Source: DASPWW01 sp963841715 (lineage in GTDB: Bacteria; Actinomycetota; Thermoleophilia; Solirubrobacterales; 70-9). From it: a DNA stretch of 64,000 nt. The position numbers were made by a program, and so were the translations under genes. Of the stretch, positions 45,193 to 52,971 are shown piece by piece. The notes beneath the pieces are model-generated. The model made no database searches and had not been told where the DNA came from. It worked only from the letters and a program-made list of their open reading frames with translations. How positions within the stretch are numbered: the stretch's first letter is position 1; every line of letters starts with the position of its first letter. The stretch lies in NCBI GenBank assembly GCA_963841715.1, contig CAWJDP010000004.1:310001-374000 (forward strand), read 5' to 3'.

Positions 45193-46076
45193 GCCGTCGA
45201 CTCCGCGCGCTCGAGGATCTCCGCGGCGCCGGCGGCTCGCATCCGCTTCGCGAGCTCCGCTCCGAGCGCGCCCGGCTGCTCGGGATCGCCCGCGACGCGG
45301 TCGCGCACCCACTCGCCGCCGTCGGGAAGCCCGGCGAAGCCCTCGACGCTGAGCTCGTCGCCCTCGAGCCGGGCGTGGAGGCCAACCGGCGTGTTGCACG
45401 ACGCGTCGAGCCCCGCGAGCGCCGCGCGCTCAGCCGTGAACTCGATGATCGCGCGCCTGTCTGTAAGCGAAGCCCCCGCCGCTGCGGCGGCGGCGTCACC
45501 CCGCCGCGCCTCGAGTGCGAGCGCGCCCTGCCCGGCGGCCGGCGTCATCCGCTCCGGAGTGAAGCGGAACGCGATCACCGCCTCGCGGTCCAGCCGGCGC
45601 AGGCCGGCCGCCGCGAGCACGATCCCGTCGAGGCTCGTCTCCGCGAGCTTCGCGAGCCGCGTGTCGACGTTCCCGTGCAGCTCGACGATCTCGAGGTCGG
45701 GCCGGATCGCGAGCAGCTGCGAGCGGCGCCGCAGGCTCGAGGTGCCGATCCGCGCGCCCTCGGAGAGATCGTCGAGCGAGCCCGCCTCGCCCACGTGGGC
45801 ATCGGCGGGGTCCTCGCGGGCCGGGATGCCGACGAGCGCGAGCTGGTCGGACATCTCCGAAGGCAGGTCCTTGGCCGAGTGCACGCCGAGGTCGACCTCG
45901 TTCGCGAGCAGCGCAACCTCGACCCCGCGGACGAAGCGGGACTTGTCGCCGCCGGGGCCGTCCCCGCTCGGGGTCTCGACGGGCACGACCTCGGCGTCGT
46001 CGAGCGCCTCGGCGACAGATCCCGCCTGCGCAAGCGCCAGCGCGCTGCCCCGAGTGCCGAGCCTGAGCGTGGCCAT
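45189..46076 (-). CDS. hemC: Hydroxymethylbilane synthase
   Basis: 295 residues. It joins four porphobilinogens to hydroxymethylbilane. LGTRGSALALAQA, VHSAKDLPSE, GTSSLRRRSQL and LHGNVDTRLAKL are family motifs, and the cofactor Cys is in LDASCNTPVG. The segment where most enzymes have a GGKGLF motif reads GGDKSRFVRGVE, a divergent form. The start ATG follows hemA by 12 nt. Confidence 0.93.
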   Translation of the reverse strand: MATLRLGTRGSALALAQAGSVAEALDDAEVVPVETPSGDGPGGDKSRFVRGVEVALLANEVDLGVHSAKDLPSEMSDQLALVGIPAREDPADAHVGEAGSLDDLSEGARIGTSSLRRRSQLLAIRPDLEIVELHGNVDTRLAKLAETSLDGIVLAAAGLRRLDREAVIAFRFTPERMTPAAGQGALALEARRGDAAAAAAGASLTDRRAIIEFTAERAALAGLDASCNTPVGLHARLEGDELSVEGFAGLPDGGEWVRDRVAGDPEQPGALGAELAKRMRAAGAAEILERAESTA

Positions 46077-46088
46077 CGGGGCCGGCCG

Positions 46089-47423
46089 CTAGCCGGGCTC
46101 GCGACGCTCGCGGATCTCGTGGACCTCCGCGTCCTCGCCGTCGAGCGGGGCGGTATCGGGGTCGAGGCCGAACAGCTCGCGAAGCGCGTGAACGTACTCG
46201 TAGGCGCCGTCCTTTTCGGCCGCGCGCTTGATCCGCAGCGTCGGCTCGTGCAGCAGCCGGTTCGCGATCGCGTGCGCCATCGCCCGCATCCGCTCGCGGT
46301 CTGCGGCCGAGAGGCTCTCCCAGCGCGACTCGTTCTCGGCCAGCACACGGTCGACGATCTCGTCGGCGCGCTCGCGCAGCGAGGCTATCGTCGGGACGAC
46401 CTGCAGCGACGCGAGCCAGCGCTCGAAGCGCTCGAGCTCGGCGTCGAGGATCCGCTCGGCCTGGCCGGCCTCGGCCTCGCGGCCGGACGCGTTGCGCTCG
46501 ACAACCGCCTGGACATCGTCGACGTCGTGGAGCGTCACCCCTGGAACCTCGCGGCACGCGGGGTCGATGTCGCGCGGCACCGCGAGGTCAAGGCAGAGCA
46601 GCGGGCGGCGCTCGCGGCGCTCCTCGACGAGGTCGAGCTCGGCGCGCTCGATCAGGTGGTGGGGCGAGTTCGTAGTCGAGACGACGATGTCTGCGCTCGA
46701 CAGCTGCTCGGGGAGCTCGTCGATGCGAACCGCCCGCCCGCCGAAGCGCTGCGCGAGCCCGATCGCGCGGTCGTAGTGGCGGTTGGCGATGAACACCGTC
46801 GCGACACCGCGCGCCGAGAGAGCGCGCGCGGTCAGCTCGGCGGTCTCGCCGGCGCCGACCAGCAGCACCGTGCGCTTCGCAAGGTCGCCGAGCGCGCGCT
46901 GGGCGAGCTCGACCGCGGCCGAGGGGATCGACACACCGCGCTCGCCGATCCGCGTCTCGGTGCGAGCGCGCTTGCCGGCCGCGAGCGCCCCGCGCAGCAG
47001 CCGGTTGAGGATCGGGCCGGTCGCGCCCTCGACGAGCGCGAGCTCGTAGGCGCGCTTGACCTGGCCCTGGATCTCGGCCTCGCCGAGGATCATCGAGTCA
47101 AGCCCCGCGGCGACCACGAACAGGTGGCGGGCGGACTCGGGGCCGCGCAGCGAGTAGAGATGGCCGAGGAGCTCGGTCGGGCGGATGTCCGCAACCCGGG
47201 CCAGGATCGAGAGCGCGACCGACTCGGCCTCGACGGGGTCGTCGGCGAGCATGTAGAGCTCGGTCCGGTTGCACGTCGACAGGGCGACGACCTCGTGGAT
47301 CTGCTCGGAGCCGAGCAGCTCGCGCAGAATCCCGGCGGCGCGACCCTCGGGCAACGCGAGCCGCTCGCGGAGCTCAAGCGGCGCCGTCCTGTGTGAGATC
47401 CCGAGCGCGAGCAGCTCGCTCAC
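46089..47423 (-). CDS. hemA: Glutamyl-tRNA reductase
   Basis: 444 residues. It reduces glutamyl-tRNA to glutamate-1-semialdehyde, the first committed step of C5 heme synthesis. The catalytic Cys is in LSTCNRTELYML near 50, GEAEIQGQVKRAY near 113 and the NADPH motif VGAGETAELTARAL near 185. The GTG start overlaps the ccmD-like stop (GTGA), coupling it to the cytochrome c maturation genes. Confidence 0.95.
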   Translation of the reverse strand: MSELLALGISHRTAPLELRERLALPEGRAAGILRELLGSEQIHEVVALSTCNRTELYMLADDPVEAESVALSILARVADIRPTELLGHLYSLRGPESARHLFVVAAGLDSMILGEAEIQGQVKRAYELALVEGATGPILNRLLRGALAAGKRARTETRIGERGVSIPSAAVELAQRALGDLAKRTVLLVGAGETAELTARALSARGVATVFIANRHYDRAIGLAQRFGGRAVRIDELPEQLSSADIVVSTTNSPHHLIERAELDLVEERRERRPLLCLDLAVPRDIDPACREVPGVTLHDVDDVQAVVERNASGREAEAGQAERILDAELERFERWLASLQVVPTIASLRERADEIVDRVLAENESRWESLSAADRERMRAMAHAIANRLLHEPTLRIKRAAEKDGAYEYVHALRELFGLDPDTAPLDGEDAEVHEIRERREPG

Positions 47424-47590
47424 CGCTGCCTTTCCTTCTCCTCGGCGAGCCCCGCTAGTGAGCGAATCTCGCGCTGGATGCGCGCCAGCTTGCCGGCCAT
47501 GATCGCGACGTAGACGAGGATCAGCGCCAGGAAGACAAGGTAGGCGCCGGCGACATACTTGCCGGCTTCGTCGAGCGGCAGCGCGGGCAT
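47420..47590 (-). CDS. ccmD: CcmD-like small membrane protein
   Basis: 56 residues with one membrane helix (YVAGAYLVFLALILVYVAIM) followed by a basic helix (KLARIQREIRSLAG), the typical CcmD form. It helps release heme from the Ccm complex. The assignment rests on size and position between ccmC and hemA. The ATG overlaps the ccmC stop by one nt. Confidence 0.75.
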   Translation of the reverse strand: MPALPLDEAGKYVAGAYLVFLALILVYVAIMAGKLARIQREIRSLAGLAEEKERQR

Positions 47591-48339
47591 CACCGCTCTC
47601 CGGGGAGCGGCTGCCCGGGAAGCGCGGCGGGGCTCGGGGCAACGCGGCTGGCGGTCTGGACCTGGGTTCCCTCGAGCGCGCGGCGCAGGCGCGAGAGCTC
47701 GGCCGAGGTGCCCTTCGCCAGCAGCTCGAAGCGAACGAGCGTCAACCACAGCAGCGCCATCCCGGCGAGTGCGACGAGGAACGTGAACATCATCGAGCCC
47801 GGGAGCCCGCCGTTCGCGGTCGCGAACACGCGCGGGTGGACGAGGCTCTGGGCGAGCCGCACGGCGAGGAAGTTGAGCGGCACGAACGCCCCGGCCGTGA
47901 TCGCGAAGACCGACGCGTAGCGGGCCTGACGGTCGCGGTCCTCGATCGCGTAGCGCAGCGGGTAGTAGGTCGCGTAGAGCAGGAACACGATCAGGAAGCT
48001 GGTCAGCGTCGGCTCGTCCCAGACCCACCACTTGCCCCACGACGCCCGCGCCCAGATCGCCCCGGTGAGCAGCACTCCGACGCCGAAGATCACCGAGATG
48101 TGGATCGAGACGTAGGAGCGCGCGTCGTGGACCGGGTCGCCCGTGCGCAGGTGGCGAATCGCGTGGAAGGCGGCGGCGACGAACCCGACCAGCGCGACGA
48201 TCGCGAGCGGGACGTGGAGGTAGAAGATCTTCTGGATGAAGCCCTGGTCGGCGTCGAGCGGCGCGTAGAAGAAGACCAGCGCGAAGGCTCCGACGAGGAC
48301 GGTGACCGTGGCGAGGGCGAGTGTGCGCAGGCTCAACAT
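47590..48339 (-). CDS. ccmC: Heme exporter protein CcmC
   Basis: 249 residues with six membrane helices. The signature WGKWWVWDEPTLTSFLI is the tryptophan-rich WWD heme-binding loop, with His residues in FYLHVPLA and SYVSIHISV. It moves heme to CcmE. It starts immediately after the ccmB stop. Confidence 0.92.
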   Translation of the reverse strand: MLSLRTLALATVTVLVGAFALVFFYAPLDADQGFIQKIFYLHVPLAIVALVGFVAAAFHAIRHLRTGDPVHDARSYVSIHISVIFGVGVLLTGAIWARASWGKWWVWDEPTLTSFLIVFLLYATYYPLRYAIEDRDRQARYASVFAITAGAFVPLNFLAVRLAQSLVHPRVFATANGGLPGSMMFTFLVALAGMALLWLTLVRFELLAKGTSAELSRLRRALEGTQVQTASRVAPSPAALPGQPLPGER

Positions 48340-49026
48340 TCAGTCCTCCACGAGGAAATCGAACACGCCATATCCCACGAGGAGGAACACCGAATCGTAG
48401 AGGCCGAGGACCGCAAGCCAGCGTCCGAGTTCGTCGAAATGGGGTCCCCCGACCTCGAGCAGGGGGCGCGCGGCGCCCGCCGCCGCGATCATCAGCGGGA
48501 CGAGAAGGGGCAGCAGTACGAGCGGGACGAGCACGTCGCGCGCACGCGACTGGACCGCCATCGAGGAGATAACCGTGCCGGTGGCGGCGAGGCCGATGTC
48601 GGCGAGCAGCAGCACGCCCGCCAGGGGGCCCAGGCCTCCAAGGCCGTCGAGGAAGAAGACGGCGAAGATCGGCACCGTGACGACCTCGAGCACGACGAGG
48701 TAGATCACGACCGCGGCCGTCTTGGCGATGAACAGGGCCGTGGGGTCGATCGGCGCGAGCCGGATCGCATCGAAGCCGCCGTCGTTTCGCTCCGCGACGA
48801 ACAGGCGGTTGATCGCGAGCACGGCCGCGAACAGGAGCGTCGCCAGCAGCACACCCGCGGCGAGCCCACCCGCGAGGTGTGTGCGGTCGAGCCCGAAGCG
48901 GAAGATCACGAACGTCGTCACCGAGAACAGCGCCATCGCCGGGATCGACTGCAGCGTCCGCAGCTCGACCCGGAGGTCCTTGGCGAGAATCGTCGCCACC
49001 GCGCTCGTGGTCGTGACGCGGCTCAC
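48340..49026 (-). CDS. ccmB: Heme exporter permease CcmB
   Basis: 228 residues with about six helices. ILAKDLRVELRTLQSIPAMA at the N-terminus and the conserved NRLFVAERNDGGFDAIRLAP segment identify CcmB, which pairs with CcmA. The GTG start at 49026 overlaps the ccmA stop (GTGA). Confidence 0.9.
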   Translation of the reverse strand: MSRVTTTSAVATILAKDLRVELRTLQSIPAMALFSVTTFVIFRFGLDRTHLAGGLAAGVLLATLLFAAVLAINRLFVAERNDGGFDAIRLAPIDPTALFIAKTAAVVIYLVVLEVVTVPIFAVFFLDGLGGLGPLAGVLLLADIGLAATGTVISSMAVQSRARDVLVPLVLLPLLVPLMIAAAGAARPLLEVGGPHFDELGRWLAVLGLYDSVFLLVGYGVFDFLVED

Positions 49027-49754
49027 ACCGGCTCCCCCGCGTAGATCGCCCCGGCGCGCTCCGGCGCGAACCCGGACGCCGGCCCCTCGTAGGCGACGGA
49101 GCCGCCGTGGGTGAGCGCGAGGATGCGCCCACCGCCGGCGACCCCGGCGCGCGGGTCGTGCGAGACGAGCACGCGCGTTCGACCCGGCGCCGCCGCGAGC
49201 AGGGGCTCGACCAGCCCCGCGCCCTCCGGATCGAGGTGGGTCAGGGGCTCGTCGAGCAGCAGCAGCTCGGGGTCGTGGAGGACGGCGCGGCACACGGCGA
49301 CGCGCTGGAGCATCCCAGCGGAGAGGCTCTGGACGCGCTCCTCGACGCGGCGCGACATCGCGACCCGTTCCAACAGCGCCGCCATTCGCTCGTGCGGCCG
49401 CTCGAGGCCGTGCAGCCGCGCATGGAAGAGCAGGTTCTCGCGCACGGTGAGATCGCGGTACAGGAGCGGCTCGTGGCCAAGATAGCCGACCCGCCCCCGC
49501 AGGCGCCACGCCTCGCGCGGCAGCTCGCGTCCGAGGACCCGCGCCTCGCCCGCGCTCGGGCGCAGCAGGCCCGCGAGCAGGCGCAGCAGCGTCGTCTTCC
49601 CGGACCCGTTTGGTCCCAGCACGATCAGCGTCTCCCCGCGCGGCAGCGCGATCGAGAGGTCGTGCAGGGCGGGCACCTCATCGAAGTCGCGCCGCAGCCC
49701 GCGCAGCGCGATCCCCGGCTGGGCTTTCTCGCCACGCTCCACATCGATCACCAC
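49023..49754 (-). CDS. ccmA: Heme exporter ATPase CcmA
   Basis: 243 residues. LGPNGSGKTTLLRLLAGL is Walker A, SLSAGMLQRVAVCRAVL is the signature and LLLLDEPLTHLD is Walker B. It powers CcmB in the CcmABCD module. A TACAGT hexamer is 5 or 8 nt before the two adjacent GTG codons (49754 and 49751), so this may be a leaderless start of the nine-gene operon. Confidence 0.92.
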   Translation of the reverse strand: MVIDVERGEKAQPGIALRGLRRDFDEVPALHDLSIALPRGETLIVLGPNGSGKTTLLRLLAGLLRPSAGEARVLGRELPREAWRLRGRVGYLGHEPLLYRDLTVRENLLFHARLHGLERPHERMAALLERVAMSRRVEERVQSLSAGMLQRVAVCRAVLHDPELLLLDEPLTHLDPEGAGLVEPLLAAAPGRTRVLVSHDPRAGVAGGGRILALTHGGSVAYEGPASGFAPERAGAIYAGEPV

Positions 49755-49848
49755 TCGCGACTGTAATCGCTATATCGCCCCGGCTCGGATCGAGAATTGC
49801 GGTGCTAGGCTGCCTGGCGCAGGGAACCACTCAGCAGGGGGAACAGAC

Positions 49849-50460
49849 TTGAAGCGAATACTCGCGACCGCGATCGCCGTGACGGCCGCCTTGGCGGTTC
49901 CCGCCGCCGCCTCCGCATCGACGAGCATCGGCGTCGAGGACGACTTCTTCACGCCCCAGGCCGCGCCCCAGCAGACCGTCGCCGCGGGGACGACGTTCAC
50001 TTGGAACTGGGACAACGGCGGCCCCACCCTCGACGAGCACGACGTCGCCTCCGACAACGGCCTCTTCGACTCCGGCAGCCCCACCCACAGCGGGAGCTAC
50101 AGCCTCAGCGCCTCGGCGGGAACCTTCAAGTACCACTGCACGGTGCACGAGCTCCAGGGCATGGTCGGGACCGTGTCCGTCGCGCCGACCGTCTCGAGCC
50201 TGAGCTCGAAGTCGTTCAAGGTCACGTGGGCGAACAGCGGCACCAAGACCGGCAACAAGTACGGCGTCAAATACAAGCTCGGGAGCAAGTCGAAGACCTG
50301 GCTCAAGAAGACGAAGAAGAGCTCCGCCACCTTCGGCAAGAAGAAGAAGCCGGTCAAAGTCAAGCCGGGCCAGCACATCAGCATCCAGGTCCGCTCGCGC
50401 AAGGGCAAGAAGAAGAGCGGCTACTCGCCCGCGCTCGCGGTCGACGTCCCGTTGGCCTGA
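49849..50460 (+). CDS. Secreted cupredoxin-like protein
   Basis: 203 residues. A signal peptide (ATAIAVTAALAVPAAASA) precedes a plastocyanin-like domain with copper ligands in DEHDVASD and KYHCTVHELQGMVG (H-C-H-M). The C-terminal half is Lys/Ser-rich with KVTWANSGTKTGNKY and no known family. It may carry electrons outside the cell. The TTG start has an AGCAGGGGGAA site upstream. A terminator hairpin follows the gene. Confidence 0.84.
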   Translation: MKRILATAIAVTAALAVPAAASASTSIGVEDDFFTPQAAPQQTVAAGTTFTWNWDNGGPTLDEHDVASDNGLFDSGSPTHSGSYSLSASAGTFKYHCTVHELQGMVGTVSVAPTVSSLSSKSFKVTWANSGTKTGNKYGVKYKLGSKSKTWLKKTKKSSATFGKKKKPVKVKPGQHISIQVRSRKGKKKSGYSPALAVDVPLA

Positions 50461-50463
50461 GCC

Positions 50464-50490
50464 GGCGCGCCATCCGGCCGCGCGCCTTTT
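50464..50490. terminator. Hairpin terminator after the cupredoxin gene
   Basis: GGCGCGC (50464-50470) pairs with GCGCGCC (50480-50486) around a 9-nt loop, followed by TTTT. On the other strand it lies just after the ALDH stop, so it could serve both genes. Confidence 0.55.
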
Positions 50491-50492
50491 CA

Positions 50493-50514
50493 CGGTAGCT
50501 ACTCGGTAGCTACT
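50493..50514. repeat. Tandem 11-bp repeat CGGTAGCTACT x2
   Basis: Two exact copies of CGGTAGCTACT, each holding the palindrome GTAGCTAC. The ALDH stop codon lies inside the second copy. Confidence 0.6.
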
Positions 50515-52099
50515 GGCCCTTGCGGAGGGTCCTGGCGCCGACCTTGAGCAGCGGGCCGGCGCCCTCGCGGAGCGCCTTCAGCCGCGTGCCGTTGCGGCCG
50601 TAGATCAGCTTCGCCGACGCGCGGACAGCGCCGCCGAGCGTCGCGTCGTAGGGCTGCCACCAGAAGTCGCGCGTCATCCCCGGCTCCCACGAGACGAGCT
50701 TGATGTTCACGCACTCGTAGAAGCCGAACTTCGAGTGCGTGCGCCCGAGCCCCGACTCCTTCACGCCGCCCCACGAGCACTGGCAGGCGCCGTGCGAGTA
50801 GGAGTGGTCGTTGATCCACACCATCCCTGACTCGATCCGCCGCGCCATCCGCTCGCCCTTGGCTCGGTCGCGGGTCCAGATCGACGAGCCGAGCCCGAAC
50901 TGGGAGTCGTTAGCCTGCTCGAGCGCCGACTCCTCGCTGTCGACGGTGACGATCGGGAGCACCGGGCCGAAGATCTCCTCGCGCATGATCCGCATCTCCG
51001 GGGTGACACCCGTGAGCACCGTCGGGGCAATGAACTTGCCGCTGAACCCGTCGACCTCGCGCGGCCCGCCGGTCAGCCGCTCGGCTCCGTTCGAGATCGC
51101 ATCGTCGACCAGCTCCTCGACGATCGCCGCCTGATCCGCGGAGACCATCGGGCCGATCTCCGTGTCCCAGTCGAGCGGGTCGCCGACCGCGAGCCGCTCG
51201 GTCTCGCGCACGACGCCCTCGAGGAAGCCGTCGGCGACGTCGTCGACGACGTAGGTGCGCTCGATTCCGGAGCAGGTCTGACCCGCGTTCGCGAACCCCC
51301 CCCAGACGGCGCCGGAAACGGCGTTCGCGAGGTCCGCGTCGGCGCAGACGAGCTGCGGGTCCTTGCCGCCGAGCTCGAGCACCGAGCCCTTGAGCAGCTT
51401 CGCGCACGCCTCGCCGACCCGTCGGCCGACCTCGACCGATCCGGTGAAGAAGATCTTCCCCGCCGACGAGGAGGCCAGCCCCTGGCCGACGACGCCGCCG
51501 CCGTGGACGACGCGCACGAGGCCCTCGGGGAGGCCGCCCTTCTCGAACGCCTCGCGGATCCGCTCGCCGAGCAGGGGGGTGAGGCTGGCCGGCTTCAGCA
51601 CGACGCCGTTCCCGGCCATGAGCGCGATCGCGACCTCACCGAACGGGATCGACCACGGGTAGTTCCACGGCGCGATCACGCCGACGACGCCGATCGGCTC
51701 GTAGCTGAAGAAGCTCTTCTTCGACTTCAGGAACAGCTGCGGGTAGGTGAGCTTCTCGTCGGCGAGGATCTTCGGGCCGTTGTCGGCGCACCACTTGAGC
51801 AGGTCGATGGTCGGCAGCAGCTCCATCGTGTAGCTCTCGACGCGCGGCTTGCCCTGCTCACGGGTGAGGAGCTCAGCGACCTCATCGAGGTCATCGAGGA
51901 GGACGTCGGCGGTGCGGCGCATGTAGCGGCCGCGATCCTCGAGCGAGAGCTGGCCCCAGAACGGCTGCACCTCGGCGACCTCGTCGACGGCGCCCTGGAC
52001 CTGCTCGGGGGTGATCGTCTCGACGCTTCCGACCAGCTCCCCGGTCGCCGGGTTGAACGACTCCAGCTGCCCACTTGCCCCACTTGCCCCACTTGCCAT
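50510..52099 (-). CDS. Aldehyde dehydrogenase (NAD(P)+)
   Basis: 529 residues. GVIAPWNYPWSIPFGEVA, catalytic Glu in VLELGGKDPQLV and nucleophile Cys in AGQTCSGIERTYV are ALDH hallmarks; EIFGPVLPIVTV follows. It oxidises aldehydes such as succinate semialdehyde, exact substrate unknown. The N-terminus has three copies of the 9-bp repeat GGCAAGTGG, coding for repeated Ala-Ser-Gly. A TAGACT hexamer is 7 nt before the ATG (leaderless). Confidence 0.93.
   Translation of the reverse strand: MASGASGASGQLESFNPATGELVGSVETITPEQVQGAVDEVAEVQPFWGQLSLEDRGRYMRRTADVLLDDLDEVAELLTREQGKPRVESYTMELLPTIDLLKWCADNGPKILADEKLTYPQLFLKSKKSFFSYEPIGVVGVIAPWNYPWSIPFGEVAIALMAGNGVVLKPASLTPLLGERIREAFEKGGLPEGLVRVVHGGGVVGQGLASSSAGKIFFTGSVEVGRRVGEACAKLLKGSVLELGGKDPQLVCADADLANAVSGAVWGGFANAGQTCSGIERTYVVDDVADGFLEGVVRETERLAVGDPLDWDTEIGPMVSADQAAIVEELVDDAISNGAERLTGGPREVDGFSGKFIAPTVLTGVTPEMRIMREEIFGPVLPIVTVDSEESALEQANDSQFGLGSSIWTRDRAKGERMARRIESGMVWINDHSYSHGACQCSWGGVKESGLGRTHSKFGFYECVNIKLVSWEPGMTRDFWWQPYDATLGGAVRASAKLIYGRNGTRLKALREGAGPLLKVGARTLRKGQ
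52071..52097. repeat. Three tandem copies of 9-bp CCACTTGCC
   Basis: Exact CCACTTGCC at 52071, 52080 and 52089, within the ALDH N-terminal codons. Copy number may vary between strains. Confidence 0.6.
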
Positions 52100-52106
52100 T
52101 GGGGGA

Positions 52107-52112
52107 AGTCTA
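52107..52112 (-). promoter_or_regulatory. -10 hexamer TAGACT, leaderless ALDH
   Basis: TAGACT is 7 nt before the ALDH ATG, with no ribosome-binding site between. Confidence 0.5.
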
Positions 52113-52126
52113 CGTCGGTGGACCCC

Positions 52127-52164
52127 AAAAAAGAGGGATCGGGGCCCCCCACGACCCCGATCCC
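52127..52164 (-). terminator. Intrinsic terminator of the RTX-like gene
   Basis: A perfect 10-bp stem GGGATCGGGG/CCCCGATCCC (52135-52144 and 52155-52164) with a 10-nt loop is followed, on the minus strand, by six T residues (52132-52127). It lies 47 nt after the RTX-like gene stop. Confidence 0.75.
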
Positions 52165-52211
52165 GGCATCCCTTCCTGGTGAAGGGACGGCTTTTCTTGA
52201 GGTAAGCCCGA

Positions 52212-52895
52212 TCAGACCCCGTGTCCGCTCGGAGACTCCGGCCCGGTCGGCCTGGGCTTCGGCTCGGCCCTCTTTACCTTCTCGCAGGAGCCGTTGGGGT
52301 TCTCGGGTGTCGCGTCGACGATCACGTCGACGGTGTCGAGAACGGCCTTGTCCCTGCCTGGGCCGCAGTCGATCTCGTCGGCCTCGCCGTCGCGGGCGTG
52401 GATCGTGTCGTTTCCGATCCCGCCGCTGAGCGAGTCCACGCCCGGCTCGTCCACGTCCTTGCGGACGAGGCCCCAGAGCCTGTCGTTTCCGGGGCCGCCG
52501 AACGACTGGTCCGCGCCCTGGTTGGCGAGGATCAGGTCGTTCCCCGGCCCGCCGTCCTGGACGTCGTTGCCCGGACCGCCCGCCATGGCGTCGGGACCCC
52601 GACCGCCGGCCATGTGATCGGCGCCGTCCCCGCCGCGCAGCAGATCCGGTCCGGGCCCACCGGCGACCGTGTCGTCGCCGAATCCGGCACCGACCCGGTC
52701 GGCGCCGGATAGCGAGCGAACCGTGTCATTGCCCGCCTTGGCCCTGATCGTGTCACGCTTCGGCGAGCCGACGATGTGGTCATCGCCGCGCGTGCCGCCG
52801 ATCGTCAGAGCCGACGCCGCGGACGCGAACGTCAGCAACGCGAGCCCGGATGCAAACGCCACTTTTCCCCGTACCCGCCAACGCATCGATCCCAT
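52212..52895 (-). CDS. RTX-like calcium-binding repeat protein, secreted
   Basis: 227 residues. A signal peptide (LALLTFASAASA) is followed by nonapeptide-type repeats of the form GGxGxDxLx, for example GGPGPDLLRGG, GGRGPDAMAGG and GGPGNDVQDGG. A Cys pair (DCGPGRD, GSCEKV) ends the folded part. RTX repeats bind Ca2+ and fold on export. A GGAGATCC site is close to the ATG. A strong terminator follows. Confidence 0.85.
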   Translation of the reverse strand: MGSMRWRVRGKVAFASGLALLTFASAASALTIGGTRGDDHIVGSPKRDTIRAKAGNDTVRSLSGADRVGAGFGDDTVAGGPGPDLLRGGDGADHMAGGRGPDAMAGGPGNDVQDGGPGNDLILANQGADQSFGGPGNDRLWGLVRKDVDEPGVDSLSGGIGNDTIHARDGEADEIDCGPGRDKAVLDTVDVIVDATPENPNGSCEKVKRAEPKPRPTGPESPSGHGV

Positions 52896-52971
52896 GGATC
52901 TCCTGCCTTTCGGTTGGCGTTGTCCCTGGGTTAAACAGGGGGACCGCGGCGAAGTTGCGGTGTCGCTGCAG

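Noticed and set aside
52170..52199. Second terminator CCCTTC-GAAGGG with T run
   Set aside because: It lies on the plus strand where no gene ends, and the stem is only 6 bp.
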